A DNA stretch of 64,000 bases from Flagellatimonas centrodinii (GTDB lineage Bacteria; Pseudomonadota; Gammaproteobacteria; Nevskiales; Nevskiaceae): the NCBI RefSeq assembly GCF_016918765.2, contig NZ_CP092104.1, positions 2,480,001-2,544,000 of the forward strand, in the 5' to 3' direction. The notes under the pieces were generated by a model, which searched no databases, was not told where the DNA came from, and saw only the letters and a list, made by a program, of their open reading frames with translations. Of this stretch, positions 26,282 through 35,061 are shown one piece after another. The position numbers and the translations under genes are program-made. The stretch's first letter is position 1. Each line of letters begins with the position of its first letter.

Positions 26282-27961
26282 ATGAGCTATCTCGCGCTCG
26301 CCCGCAAATGGCGGCCCCGTCGGTTCGAGGATGTGCTCGGGCAGGCCCCCGTGGTACAGGCGCTGACCCATGCGCTCAACCAGGACCGGTTGCATCCGGC
26401 GATTCTGCTGACCGGTACCCGCGGTGTCGGCAAGACCACGCTGGCGCGCATCATCTCCAAGGGCCTCAACTGTGAGACCGGCGTGTCGGCACAGCCCTGC
26501 GGCATCTGCAGCAGCTGCAAGGAGATCGACGAGGGCCGCTCGGTTGACATGCTGGAAATTGATGCCGCCAGCAACACCGGCGTCGACAACATCCGCGAGA
26601 TCATCGAGAACAGTCAGTACGCGCCGGCCCGCAGCCGCTACAAGGTGTACCTGATCGACGAGGTTCACATGCTGTCGAAGGGCGCCTTCAACGCGCTGCT
26701 GAAGACGCTGGAGGAGCCGCCGCCGCACGTCAAGTTCATTCTCGCCACCACCGACCCGCAGAAGCTGCCGGTGACGGTACTGTCGCGTTGCCTGCAGTTC
26801 GGCCTGCGCCGCATGCCGGTAGCCCTGATCCGCCAGCAGCTGTCGCAGATTGCCGAAGCCGAGGGCGTCGAGGCCGAGGCGGCTGCGTTGGGGGCGATTG
26901 CCCGTGCGGCCGACGGCTCGATGCGTGATGGCCTCTCATTGCTGGATCAGGCCATCGCCTTCGCCGGCGGCGCGGCGGTGCAGGGTGACGCGGTTGACGC
27001 CTTGCTGGGCACCGCCACTCGTGCCGTGCTGTGGCCACTGTTGCAGGCGCTGGTGTCTGATGACCGCGACACCTTGGCTGCCCAGTTCGGTCATCTCGAG
27101 GCGCTGGCACCTGACTACGCGGCCTTGCTCGACGAAATGGCGCTGGTCCTGCAGCGTATGGCGGTGGTGCAGCTGTTGCCCCAGGCCCGCAGCGACGATG
27201 ATGAAGCCGAATTGCTGGCGTTGGCAGAGACCACTGACCCGGAAACGCTTCAGCTTTACTATCAGATCGTGGTGCTGGGACGACGTGACCTTACCTGGAG
27301 CCCCGACCCGCGAATCGGTTTCGAGATGACCGTGTTGCGGATGCTGGCCTTCCGGCCAGATGCTGGCGAAGGGCTCCCGGCCGGCAACGCCGGCGGCCGC
27401 CGTGCCGCGCCGGCAGCGGCAGCGCGCCCAGCCGGGTCCGCGCCTTCTGCAGCGTCCGACCGGCCGGCCGCCACCCGGCCGTCACCCGCGGTTCCACCGC
27501 CGCCGCCGACGGATGCGGTCGATGATGCCGTCGGGTCCCCGACGCGCGCTTCAAGTGGCCGGGTGGCCTCAATGGTCAGCGGTCAGCCGTGGGAAGTTCA
27601 AGTGGAACGCCTCGGCCTCGAGGCCTTCACCAAAGGCCTGGCCCGAAACTGCTGTGTGCTGTCTGAAGCCGATGGTGTGCTGCATTTGAGTCTGGATCCC
27701 GGCGCAGCGCATCTGCTGAGCGACGATCGCTGCCGTGCCCTCGGTGAGGCGCTGAGCGCCGCGCGTGGAAGCCCGGTGACGGTCCAGGTCACGCCGGCCC
27801 CGGCGCCCTTGGCTGATACACCGGCAAAGCGGGAGGCCCAGCGGCTGACTGAACAGCAGCAGCAGGTCGAAGCTCGCCTGCAGGCCGACCCGACGCTGCA
27901 GGCGCTGCAGCAGCAGTTCGGGGCGACCGTCAAGCGCGGTTCGATGCGGCCTGCATCCTGA
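26282..27961 (+). CDS. dnaX: DNA polymerase III subunits tau/gamma
   Basis: Clamp-loader ATPase. 559 aa from ATG 26282 (MSYLALARKWRPRRFEDVLG). Walker A GTRGVGKTT, zinc site C-x8-C-x2-C-x2-C (CETGVSAQPCGICSSC), DEVHMLSKGAFNALLKTLEE and sensor TTDPQKLPVTVLSRC. A Pro/Ala-rich linker (about residues 365-425) leads to a tau C-terminal region. I saw no A-AAA-AAG frameshift site as in E. coli, so a shorter gamma form is not evident. An upstream in-frame ATG at 26222 lies inside ffs and is rejected. Confidence 0.94.
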   Translation: MSYLALARKWRPRRFEDVLGQAPVVQALTHALNQDRLHPAILLTGTRGVGKTTLARIISKGLNCETGVSAQPCGICSSCKEIDEGRSVDMLEIDAASNTGVDNIREIIENSQYAPARSRYKVYLIDEVHMLSKGAFNALLKTLEEPPPHVKFILATTDPQKLPVTVLSRCLQFGLRRMPVALIRQQLSQIAEAEGVEAEAAALGAIARAADGSMRDGLSLLDQAIAFAGGAAVQGDAVDALLGTATRAVLWPLLQALVSDDRDTLAAQFGHLEALAPDYAALLDEMALVLQRMAVVQLLPQARSDDDEAELLALAETTDPETLQLYYQIVVLGRRDLTWSPDPRIGFEMTVLRMLAFRPDAGEGLPAGNAGGRRAAPAAAARPAGSAPSAASDRPAATRPSPAVPPPPPTDAVDDAVGSPTRASSGRVASMVSGQPWEVQVERLGLEAFTKGLARNCCVLSEADGVLHLSLDPGAAHLLSDDRCRALGEALSAARGSPVTVQVTPAPAPLADTPAKREAQRLTEQQQQVEARLQADPTLQALQQQFGATVKRGSMRPAS

Positions 27962-28002
27962 ACGCGCCCCCACTCACATCCAACGTTGGAGATCCGAATC
28001 CC

Positions 28003-28326
28003 ATGAAAGGACCGCTTGCCCAGATGATGCGCCAGGCGCAGCAGTTGCAGGACAACCTCAAGCGCGCGCAGGACGAGGTGGCCCGCATGGAAATCACCGG
28101 AGAATCCGGGGCCGGCCTGGTCAAGGTCACCCTGACCGGCAAGTACCAGGCACGCAAGGTGGAAATCGCCGCCGATGCCCTGGGCGAGGACAAGGAGTTC
28201 CTCGAAGACCTGATCGCCGCCGCCATCAACGACGCCAGCCAGAAGGTGGAAGCGGCCGCTGCCGAGAAGATGCGCGGTGCCACCGGTGGCATGGCGTTGC
28301 CGCCGGGTATGAACCTCGGGCTCTGA
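28003..28326 (+). CDS. ybaB: YbaB/EbfC nucleoid-associated protein
   Basis: 107 aa dimeric DNA-binding protein of the EbfC family. [20 protein letters not shown] near the start, then [20 protein letters not shown] and the acidic helix [16 protein letters not shown]. Between dnaX and recR, the near-universal order dnaX-ybaB-recR, with 41 bases to dnaX. Confidence 0.95.
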   Translation: MKGPLAQMMRQAQQLQDNLKRAQDEVARMEITGESGAGLVKVTLTGKYQARKVEIAADALGEDKEFLEDLIAAAINDASQKVEAAAAEKMRGATGGMALPPGMNLGL

Positions 28327-28333
28327 TGTCGCG

Positions 28334-28945
28334 ATGAGCGCGTACTCGCCGCGGGTCGGCCGCCTGATCGAAAGCCTCCGGCGGTTGCCGGGGGTAGGGC
28401 CGAAGTCGGCACAGCGCATGGCCTTTCATCTGCTTGACCGCGACCGCGAAGGGGCCAGTCAGCTGGCGCGGGCGATGGTGGATGCGCTCGACGGGGTGGG
28501 GCGCTGCGCCCGTTGTCGCATGTTCTGCGAAGACGAGGCCTGCGCCTACTGCAGTCCGCAGCGTGAGGCCAGTGGGCAGCTCTGCGTGGTCGAAACCCCG
28601 GCGGATCTGGTCGCGATTGATCGTCACACCGGCTACGGCGGACGGTACTTCGTGCTGATGGGGCGATTATCGCCGCTGGACGGCATTGGCCCCGAACAAC
28701 TCGGGCTCGATCTACTGGAACAGCAGCTTGCGGACGGCATCAGCGAGATGATTCTCGCGCTCAACCCGTCGGTAGAAGGCGAGGCAACCGCCTACTACCT
28801 CGCTGACCTCGCCGCACGGGCGGGTGTGCCGGTCAGTCGCATTGCCCACGGTATCCCCATGGGCGGTGAACTGGAGTATGTCGACGGCGGCACCCTGTCG
28901 CATGCGCTGAGCCGGCGTCAACCACTGCAGGGCTCAGGGCAGTAG
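28334..28945 (+). CDS. recR: Recombination protein RecR
   Basis: 203 aa; with RecO/RecF loads RecA at gaps. Helix-hairpin-helix [20 protein letters not shown], zinc motif around [16 protein letters not shown], Toprim domain with [12 protein letters not shown], and [17 protein letters not shown] near the end. Starts eight bases after ybaB. Its last 12 bases overlap the convergent phhB. Confidence 0.95.
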   Translation: MSAYSPRVGRLIESLRRLPGVGPKSAQRMAFHLLDRDREGASQLARAMVDALDGVGRCARCRMFCEDEACAYCSPQREASGQLCVVETPADLVAIDRHTGYGGRYFVLMGRLSPLDGIGPEQLGLDLLEQQLADGISEMILALNPSVEGEATAYYLADLAARAGVPVSRIAHGIPMGGELEYVDGGTLSHALSRRQPLQGSGQ

Positions 28946-29275
28946 CGCGTCGACCTTGGCGGCACAGATGAAGTCATTCTCTGTTAGACCCTTCACTGCG
29001 TGGGTCCAATACTGCACCGTGCATTCGTTGTAACCAAAGCGTATTTCGGGGTGATGATCTTCGGTGTGGGCAATCCACGCCACGGCGTTGACGAAGGCAG
29101 CCGTCCGCCAGTAGTCACTGAACGAGAAGCGCGCTTCGATTCGTTCCCCGTTGTGGCCAATCTTCCAGCGTTCGTGCAGCTGCTGCCGCAGACGGGTGGC
29201 GGCGGCCAGGTCGAGTGGCGGAATGCCGCCTTCGCAGGGCACGCAGTGTTTGGTGATCAGGTCGTTTGCGGGCAT
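28934..29275 (-). CDS. phhB: 4a-hydroxytetrahydrobiopterin dehydratase (PCD/DCoH)
   Basis: Recycles the pterin cofactor of phenylalanine hydroxylase. 113 aa from ATG 29275 ([11 protein letters not shown]). Catalytic pattern: [16 protein letters not shown], then [17 protein letters not shown], giving the conserved HHP and later His. The frame is open to 29314, but the short form matches family length. No phhA is visible nearby. Convergent with, and overlapping, recR by 12 bases. Confidence 0.9.
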   Translation of the reverse strand: MPANDLITKHCVPCEGGIPPLDLAAATRLRQQLHERWKIGHNGERIEARFSFSDYWRTAAFVNAVAWIAHTEDHHPEIRFGYNECTVQYWTHAVKGLTENDFICAAKVDALLP

Positions 29276-29440
29276 GACTGGGTGCTCCGAACAAGATGCG
29301 GGGTGGCAGGCCAATCACAGCCGCCGAGGGGGAGGAGGATACGCCAAGCGGGGCCCTGGGTATCGCAACGATGCCGCCATCGCGGGACTGTCATCTTTCG
29401 CTGATAGCGTTCAGATCGACGTATCGCGGCAGTGCTAAAG

Positions 29441-29489
29441 CCAACACCGGCCACTCGTTCGCACCTGCACGCGCGTAACGCGGTGTTGG
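29441..29489. repeat. Inverted repeat, 9-bp perfect arms
   Basis: CCAACACCG (29441-29449) and CGGTGTTGG (29481-29489) separated by 31 bases, about 30 bases upstream of the Pho box. Could be an operator, or a stem ending antisense transcription from phhB side; no T-run. Confidence 0.45.
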
Positions 29490-29520
29490 GCGGCGTCCAT
29501 CGCGGCAACCATCGCCGCGT

Positions 29521-29557
29521 CTGTCATGAAGGTGTCATCCAACTTTCACAAGATAGC
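29521..29557 (+). promoter_or_regulatory. Pho box in front of the TonB-dependent receptor
   Basis: CTGTCAT at 29521, GTGTCAT at 29532 and CTTTCAC at 29543 repeat at exactly 11 bases, the same three-part architecture as at pstS. GATAGC at 29552 is a possible weak -10. This predicts PhoB control of the receptor and lipoprotein genes. Confidence 0.75.
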
Positions 29558-29697
29558 GACCGTCGATTCGTAGCCTGACGCAGGTGGCGAATCGATCGAA
29601 GCGGGCAGCCCCCGTTTTGCCGACCTTGGATTCTCGCGATGTCCCGTAGCGCGCTCGGCGCGGCCTCGGATCGCGCAATAGATGGAAGCCCTTGCGA

Positions 29698-32600
29698 ATG
29701 ATGCGGTCTCTGAAAGTGGTGATGTTGTCGAGCGCCCTGCTGCTGTCGCCGGCCGCAATCGCGGCGGACCTGCTGGTCAACACGTTTCTGCAGAGTCGGC
29801 CATTCAAGGGTGTCGAGCTGGAGCTGAACGGCAAGCTGGTGGGTGAAACCGGTGCTCTGGGCGAAGCCAAGGCGACGCTGGACGTCGGCCGCCATTCGCT
29901 GCGTCTGCTCAAGAACGGTATCCCGCTGGCGGACTACGATTTTCGACTGGCGGAGGGCGAAAACGCTGAGCTGAGCATCACCTTCACCAATTTCGACACG
30001 CCCCCTGATTTCGCCCTTGAAACCTATGCTGAGGGCGAGGGCGCCGATGTCGACGCGACCGGTACGATCGGTGGTGATGTCATGTCGGCTGACGGCCAGC
30101 CGATCGTGGGCGCGACCGTCGGCGTCGCAGAGGCCGCGGGCACCGCGCTGACCAACGACAACGGCGTGTTTGAGCTTGAGTTGCCGCGGGGCGCTTACAC
30201 CCTGCAGATCTCACATCCCGATTATCAGCCTGTCGAAACGGCGGGCTTCCGGGTGGTGGCCAATGTTGGATTGGCGACCCAGGTCAAGCTCTACCCCATT
30301 GCAGGGAGTTCCAGTACAGCGTTGACCGCGACCGCTGATGAAGAAGTGGTGGTGCTGGGGACCTACAAGCCGAGTGAAAACACGGTCGACCTTGAGCGCT
30401 TCTCCGTCGCCATCACCGATGCCATCAGCATTGACGAACTGCTGCGCCTGGGTGACAGCGATGTGGCGGCCAGTCTTCGGCGTCTGGTGGGGGTGTCAGT
30501 GACGGGCGGTCGGTACGCGATCGTTCGGGGCCTGGATGGACGCTATATCTCGTCGAGCTTCAATGGCAACTTGATGCCGAGCACCGATCCCTACCGCCGG
30601 GATATCCAGCTTGATCTGTTTCCCTCTGACATCCTCTCTGGAATTGAAGTCCAGAAGACCTTTTCGGCTGATCTCCCCGGTGACACGACGGGTGGGAACA
30701 TCAAGGTCAAGACCTTGGGCATGCCAACCGAAAACTTCACCAAGATCGGCCTTTCGACAGGGTGGGTGTCGGGCGTGACAGGGAAGGACAGCCTGACCTA
30801 CCAGGGTGGCGACGGTGATCGATTTACCTTCGATGATGGCACCCGGGAACTGCCGAATGCGGCCCGTCCGCTGACCCGGCCTGGCGCATCTCTGAGCACC
30901 GATCAGCGCCGCGCTGCCAGTCTTGCGCTCAACAATATCCTGAACCCTCAGCGCAGCGAACACGACCTCAATTATGGCTTTTCCGCTTCGCTTGGGAGGC
31001 TATTCAGCCTGGCAAATGGCGAGCTCGGCATCGTCGTTGTCGGCGCCTACGATCAAGAGAGCGCGGCGAAGCAGGATGCCTTCGAGGCACGTGACTATTT
31101 CGTCGCCCTGAATCCCGGCCAGTTTGGCATTGCCGAACCCCTGACGCGCTATACCGAAGACTTCAAGCTCGCCAAGCTCACCGGCTACGGCGCGGTGACG
31201 TTCGAATCGAATGCCGGTTGGACAGTGGCCAGCAAGACGACCTTTCTCCGCGACTCTGAAGACAGTGTGCGAACGGACCTCGGCCCCAGTCTGGCGGAGC
31301 CAGACCGGATCATCGACCGTACCACCCTGGAATGGGTGGAGCGCGAATTCATCGCGCAACAGTTCGACGGCGCGCTACCGCTATTCGGCGGTGGCCATGA
31401 GTTGACCGGCTCACTCGCCTACTTCCGTACCCTGCGCGATGCGCCGGATCGTCGTCGCTACGACTACTCCAATGGTCGTTTCAGCGGCTTGGAGCGCAAC
31501 TATTCGTTGCTCGACGAGGACGGTATCTCGCTTGCCTCCGCTTATGCAATTGACCATCAGCTGTTCGGTCTCCAGAGCGGCACCTTGCGGGTTGGACTTG
31601 AACTGTCGAAGTTTGACCGAACCGCTGACGTGTTCAGTTTGCTGCTGTCACCGACCGAAATCGTCGATACCGATGAGCGAAACCTCGAGCTGGCAGTCGC
31701 CGAGTCGCTGAGGCAGGGCCGTGGCCTGTATGGCCCCGGGAGCCTGTCGACCGATTCCTATACCGCCGATCAGACCCTGACTGCCGCCTTCGTTACGCAT
31801 GAGGCCGATCTCAACGACGCCTGGAATATCGTCGCCGGGGTTCGCTTCGAGCAGTATGAACTCGATCTGGTTTATCCGAACCAACTGAGCGCGGGCAGCC
31901 TCACTGAAGATACCGACGCGCTCCCCAGCATCCTGGTCACCTATCGACTGTCGGACGCGTGGCAATTGCGAGGCGGCTACAGCAAGACCATCAGTCGGCC
32001 GAACATCACCGAGCGCAGTCGTTCGCGTTTCTTTGACGACGAGGGGCGGCTGATCATCGGCTGCCTGCAGGCCGGCGGTTGCCGTCAGGCCGAGATCGAC
32101 AACTTCGATGTCCGGGCTGAGTACTACTTCAACGAAGCCGACAGCGTCAGTGTCGCCGTGTTCTACAAAGACATCACCGATCCGTTGGAGTTGTCGCTGG
32201 CGACGCGCACCGCAGACATCCGACCGCTGCAGTACCTGAACAATCCCGGCGCAACCTTGCAGGGCATTGAGCTGGATTTGAACAAGCGGCTGAGCTGGGA
32301 CGCCTGGGGTGCGGAAATCGGCGCCAATCTGTCGGTGATCGATTCGGAAGTCGAGCTTGGAACCGCGGCGAGCCAGTTCGAGGGCGGCGGCGATCGGGAG
32401 CTGCAGGGTCAGTCCGAGTTGCTAGGCAACCTCCGGGCAACGCTCGAACACTTTGCCACCCGGCAGATGGTGACGCTTTCCGCCAACTATTTCGATGACC
32501 GCATCGACCGCCTCGGTCTGGGTCAGGAGCCGTCGATCCTTGAGGCCGGACGCCTACTGATCAATCTCAACTATGAGTGGGATGTGACCGAGGCCCTGGG

Positions 32601-32721
32601 TCTCAGCGCGAAGGTGATCAACCTGCTGAACGAGCCGGTGGAGTACACACAGGGTGCGTTGCTGGTTGAACGTTACGAAACCGGGACCGGTGTCACCGCC
32701 GGGATTTCCTATCAATTTTAG
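29698..32721 (+). CDS. TonB-dependent outer-membrane receptor with two N-terminal accessory domains
   Basis: 1007 aa. Signal peptide (SLKVVMLSSALLLSPAAIAA) is followed by a small beta domain (residues about 25-110), a carboxypeptidase-regulatory-like domain (TIGGDVMSADGQPIVGATVG, about 120-200), a TonB-box-like EEVVVLGTY, the plug (RRLVGVSVTGGRYAIVRGLD, then SDILSGIEVQKTFSADLPGD), and a 22-strand barrel ending in ITAGISYQF-like VTAGISYQF. ATG 29698 has GGAAG nine bases upstream; TTG 29692 and ATG 29701 are in frame. Substrate unknown; the Pho box suggests a phosphorus compound. It pairs with the lipoprotein downstream and the TonB system after it. Confidence 0.92.
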   Translation: MMRSLKVVMLSSALLLSPAAIAADLLVNTFLQSRPFKGVELELNGKLVGETGALGEAKATLDVGRHSLRLLKNGIPLADYDFRLAEGENAELSITFTNFDTPPDFALETYAEGEGADVDATGTIGGDVMSADGQPIVGATVGVAEAAGTALTNDNGVFELELPRGAYTLQISHPDYQPVETAGFRVVANVGLATQVKLYPIAGSSSTALTATADEEVVVLGTYKPSENTVDLERFSVAITDAISIDELLRLGDSDVAASLRRLVGVSVTGGRYAIVRGLDGRYISSSFNGNLMPSTDPYRRDIQLDLFPSDILSGIEVQKTFSADLPGDTTGGNIKVKTLGMPTENFTKIGLSTGWVSGVTGKDSLTYQGGDGDRFTFDDGTRELPNAARPLTRPGASLSTDQRRAASLALNNILNPQRSEHDLNYGFSASLGRLFSLANGELGIVVVGAYDQESAAKQDAFEARDYFVALNPGQFGIAEPLTRYTEDFKLAKLTGYGAVTFESNAGWTVASKTTFLRDSEDSVRTDLGPSLAEPDRIIDRTTLEWVEREFIAQQFDGALPLFGGGHELTGSLAYFRTLRDAPDRRRYDYSNGRFSGLERNYSLLDEDGISLASAYAIDHQLFGLQSGTLRVGLELSKFDRTADVFSLLLSPTEIVDTDERNLELAVAESLRQGRGLYGPGSLSTDSYTADQTLTAAFVTHEADLNDAWNIVAGVRFEQYELDLVYPNQLSAGSLTEDTDALPSILVTYRLSDAWQLRGGYSKTISRPNITERSRSRFFDDEGRLIIGCLQAGGCRQAEIDNFDVRAEYYFNEADSVSVAVFYKDITDPLELSLATRTADIRPLQYLNNPGATLQGIELDLNKRLSWDAWGAEIGANLSVIDSEVELGTAASQFEGGGDRELQGQSELLGNLRATLEHFATRQMVTLSANYFDDRIDRLGLGQEPSILEAGRLLINLNYEWDVTEALGLSAKVINLLNEPVEYTQGALLVERYETGTGVTAGISYQF

Positions 32722-32726
32722 TCATC

Positions 32727-32745
32727 GTGGGCGGGCGTCGCCCAC
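32727..32745 (+). repeat. Hairpin between receptor and lipoprotein genes
   Basis: GTGGGCG / CGCCCAC with a five-base loop, five bases after the receptor stop. There is no T-run, so it is more likely an mRNA-stability or processing stem than a terminator. Confidence 0.45.
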
Positions 32746-32789
32746 ATTCCGTAGGCCAGTTGGCCAGTTCAATGCAGAGGAGTTTTAGC

Positions 32790-34196
32790 ATGCGTAAGCA
32801 GCTCTATGTGGCACCGATGGTGAGCGCTTTCACGCTGGCCATGGCCGCGTGTTCGAGTGGCGGTGGTGGTGGTGGCACGCCGATTCCGGATCCGGATTTC
32901 GTCAGCTGCCAAGGCTCGCAGTGCACCCTCCAGGGTGTCATTGATGAAAACTATACCTTGACCGCCGATCGTGAATGGACCCTTCGGGGGTTCGTGCGTG
33001 TGGGTCGTGGCAACGAATCGCTGGACACCTCGGCAGCGATCGCCCAGGCGAAGGCTGATGGCGTGACGCTGACGATCGATGCCGGTACCCACGTCCGCGC
33101 CGAGCGTCTGGCGTCACTTGCGGTAACCCGTGGCTCCAAGATCAATGCAGTGGGCCGCGCTGACGCGCCGATCACCTTCAGCTCCGCCGAAGATGACGAT
33201 TTTGCAGGTGAGGGCGAATGGGGTGGCATCATCCTCCAGGGGTTCTCCCGTCAGTTTGGCAAGGGCGATACCGGCGCCTGTGATTCCAGCGGTCAGCTCT
33301 GCAATGTGCCCGGTGAGGGCGGCCCCGATGTCGGCTTCTACGGCGGCAGCGACGTCGGCGACAGCAGCGGCACCATGCGGTATGTCCGCATGGCCGAGGG
33401 CGGTGTGGCTTTCGATGCAAACAACGAAATCAACGGTCTGACCCTTCAGGGTGTGGGGCACGGCACCACGCTTGAGTACATTCAGGTGCAGGGCAACCAG
33501 GACGATGCCGTCGAGTGGTTTGGCGGTACGGTGAACGCCCGATATCTGGTGCTGACCGGCAATGACGACGACGATATTGACTACGACGAAGGCTATCGCG
33601 GCAATATCCAGTTCGTGATTGCGCAGAAAGATCCGAACAAAGCTGCGCCTACCGGTGGTAACGATCCGCGTGGCATTGAGGCCAATAGCGGTGGTAGCGA
33701 CTTCGTCAGCACCACCGAAGCCAAGATTGCCAACCTGACGCTGATCAGCGGGCCGATCAGCAACTCGCCGAATTCCGCACAGCCTGGAGCATTGTTGCGC
33801 GGTGCGGTCAAGACCGACCTGATCAACACCGCCATCAAGGGCTACAACGGGGGCTGTATCCGTATTCAGGACGCTCCGTCTGTCAATGCGGTGGTGAACC
33901 TTGTCAATGTGTTCGGCGATTGTGGTGGCAACTACTACTTTGATGCCCGTCAGGCCGACAGCTCCAACGTCGCGTCGGCAGAGCGCGGCGTGTCGTTCGA
34001 CGCCGCCTGTGCCATCACCAATGGCGATGCCGTGTTGGCTGCGCCGGTCTCGGTGACCGCGGTGAACAACGGCTCCGGCTTCCAGTTCACGTCGACCAAC
34101 TATGTCGGCGCTGTTCAGCCGGGTACGGCTGCCAATCAGGCTTGGTGGGCGGGCTGGACCTTCCCCGGCACGGTGACCTGCAACACCGCCCCGTAA
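32790..34196 (+). CDS. Beta-helix surface/periplasmic lipoprotein paired with the TonB receptor
   Basis: 468 aa from ATG 32790, which has GAGGAG upstream. Signal peptide MRKQLYVAPMVSAFTLAMAAC ends at a Cys followed by a Ser/Gly linker, so probably a lipoprotein although the lipobox is imperfect. The body is rich in short repeating strands: TIDAGTHVRAERLASLAVTR, EWGGIILQGFS, SGTMRYVRMAEGG, LTLQGVGHGTTLEYIQVQGN. DAVEWFGGTVNARYLVL and the acidic GNDDDDIDYDEGYRG follow, fitting a parallel beta-helix with a cation-binding patch. Proteins of this kind often sit beside TonB receptors; some databases mislabel them as multidrug transporters (memory). Function unproven; substrate capture for the receptor is inferred. 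Confidence 0.8.
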   Translation: MRKQLYVAPMVSAFTLAMAACSSGGGGGGTPIPDPDFVSCQGSQCTLQGVIDENYTLTADREWTLRGFVRVGRGNESLDTSAAIAQAKADGVTLTIDAGTHVRAERLASLAVTRGSKINAVGRADAPITFSSAEDDDFAGEGEWGGIILQGFSRQFGKGDTGACDSSGQLCNVPGEGGPDVGFYGGSDVGDSSGTMRYVRMAEGGVAFDANNEINGLTLQGVGHGTTLEYIQVQGNQDDAVEWFGGTVNARYLVLTGNDDDDIDYDEGYRGNIQFVIAQKDPNKAAPTGGNDPRGIEANSGGSDFVSTTEAKIANLTLISGPISNSPNSAQPGALLRGAVKTDLINTAIKGYNGGCIRIQDAPSVNAVVNLVNVFGDCGGNYYFDARQADSSNVASAERGVSFDAACAITNGDAVLAAPVSVTAVNNGSGFQFTSTNYVGAVQPGTAANQAWWAGWTFPGTVTCNTAP

Positions 34197-34226
34197 GGGG
34201 ATGATGGTTGGAGCATTTCAGCCAGG

Positions 34227-34260
34227 GAGGCGGCGATCATTTGATCGCCGCCTCTTTTTT
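34227..34260 (+). terminator. Strong rho-independent terminator after receptor-lipoprotein operon
   Basis: Perfect 13-bp stem (GAGGCGGCGATCA / TGATCGCCGCCTC) with a two-base loop, then six T. It separates the receptor/lipoprotein pair from the TonB energising genes, which therefore need readthrough or their own promoter. Confidence 0.93.
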
Positions 34261-34287
34261 GCGGTACCGAAAGTTGAGGAAAAGCTT

Positions 34288-35061
34288 ATGAAGGGACCCA
34301 TTCGATTGATCACGGCGCTACCGTTGGCGCTGTTGTTCTCGGCAGGGGCAGTCCACGCCCAGGCGCTCGACAGCGTCGTCAAGGAAGGTGAAGCCAAGGC
34401 ACAGGAAGGGCGCGCTTCTCAAAAGAAAATCGACAGCATTGTCGATGCGCAGCAGGAGCGGTTGATCACCTACCGCGCATTATTGAAGCAGGTCGAAGGG
34501 CTCGAACAGTACAACGAGCAGTTGACCACCCAAATTTCCGGCCAGCAGGCGCTGATCGAACGCTTTGACGCGTCGATCAAGCAGGTGGCCACCATCGAGC
34601 GGCAGATGCAGCCGCTGATCACACGGATGTCGGAGAGCCTGGCGGATTTCGTCGATCTCGACCGCCCGTTCCATGTGGCGGAGCGCCAGGAGCGCATCGC
34701 CCATCTCAATGACACCCTGGCGAAGGCCGATATCGATGTCGCCGAGAAGTTCCGGCAGGTCATCGAGGCCTACCAGATCGAGACCGAGTACGGCCGCAAG
34801 ATCGATACCTACCAGGACATCATCCAGATTGACGGACAGGACCTCGAGGTCGACGTGCTGCGCTTCGGGCGCATTGCACTGGTGGCGCAGAGCAAGGACA
34901 CCTCGACCACGGTCGTCTGGAACACTCAGACCGAGGCATGGGAGCCTCTGGATGCCGGTGACTATCGCAACAGTGTTCGTCGCGGAATTCTGATGGCGAG
35001 CAAGCAGGCGTCGATTGATGTCGTGACGCTCCCCATCGCTGCACCGGAGGCCGCGGAATGA
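34288..35061 (+). CDS. DUF3450 family periplasmic coiled-coil protein
   Basis: 257 aa with signal peptide (MKGPIRLITALPLALLFSAG, cleavage near VHAQA). Mostly long helices with heptads (residues about 30-180), then a C-terminal beta-like part containing GRIALVAQSKDTSTTVVWN. ATG 34288 has TGAGGA upstream; an in-frame start at 34201 would translate through the terminator and is rejected. It overlaps the next gene by ATGA. The DUF3450 protein is the usual first gene of TtpC-type TonB clusters in Vibrio and relatives; its role there is poorly defined, perhaps a periplasmic partner of TtpC. Confidence 0.87.
   Translation: MKGPIRLITALPLALLFSAGAVHAQALDSVVKEGEAKAQEGRASQKKIDSIVDAQQERLITYRALLKQVEGLEQYNEQLTTQISGQQALIERFDASIKQVATIERQMQPLITRMSESLADFVDLDRPFHVAERQERIAHLNDTLAKADIDVAEKFRQVIEAYQIETEYGRKIDTYQDIIQIDGQDLEVDVLRFGRIALVAQSKDTSTTVVWNTQTEAWEPLDAGDYRNSVRRGILMASKQASIDVVTLPIAAPEAAE

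Larger units (their letters stand above)
29276..29697. other. Intergenic region (about 420 bp) upstream of the TonB receptor
   Basis: No convincing gene. It contains a 9-bp perfect inverted repeat (CCAACACCG at 29441, CGGTGTTGG at 29481), a small hairpin (CGCGGC 29501 / GCCGCG 29514), then a three-repeat Pho box (29521-29549), and a leader of roughly 130 bases to the receptor ATG. Short open frames on both strands lack ribosome-binding sites and family features. Confidence 0.6.

Noticed and set aside
29388-29404. CTGTCAT at 29388 as an additional Pho box
   Set aside because: Only one half-site; the sequence 11 bases on (CGCTGAT) does not match, unlike the clear triple at 29521.
29257-29508. 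Short open frames in the phhB-receptor gap
   Set aside because: No ribosome-binding sites or recognisable domains, and they overlap the inverted repeat and phhB.
34201-34287. Upstream start for the DUF3450 protein
   Set aside because: It would translate through the terminator hairpin and hide the clear signal peptide at 34288.
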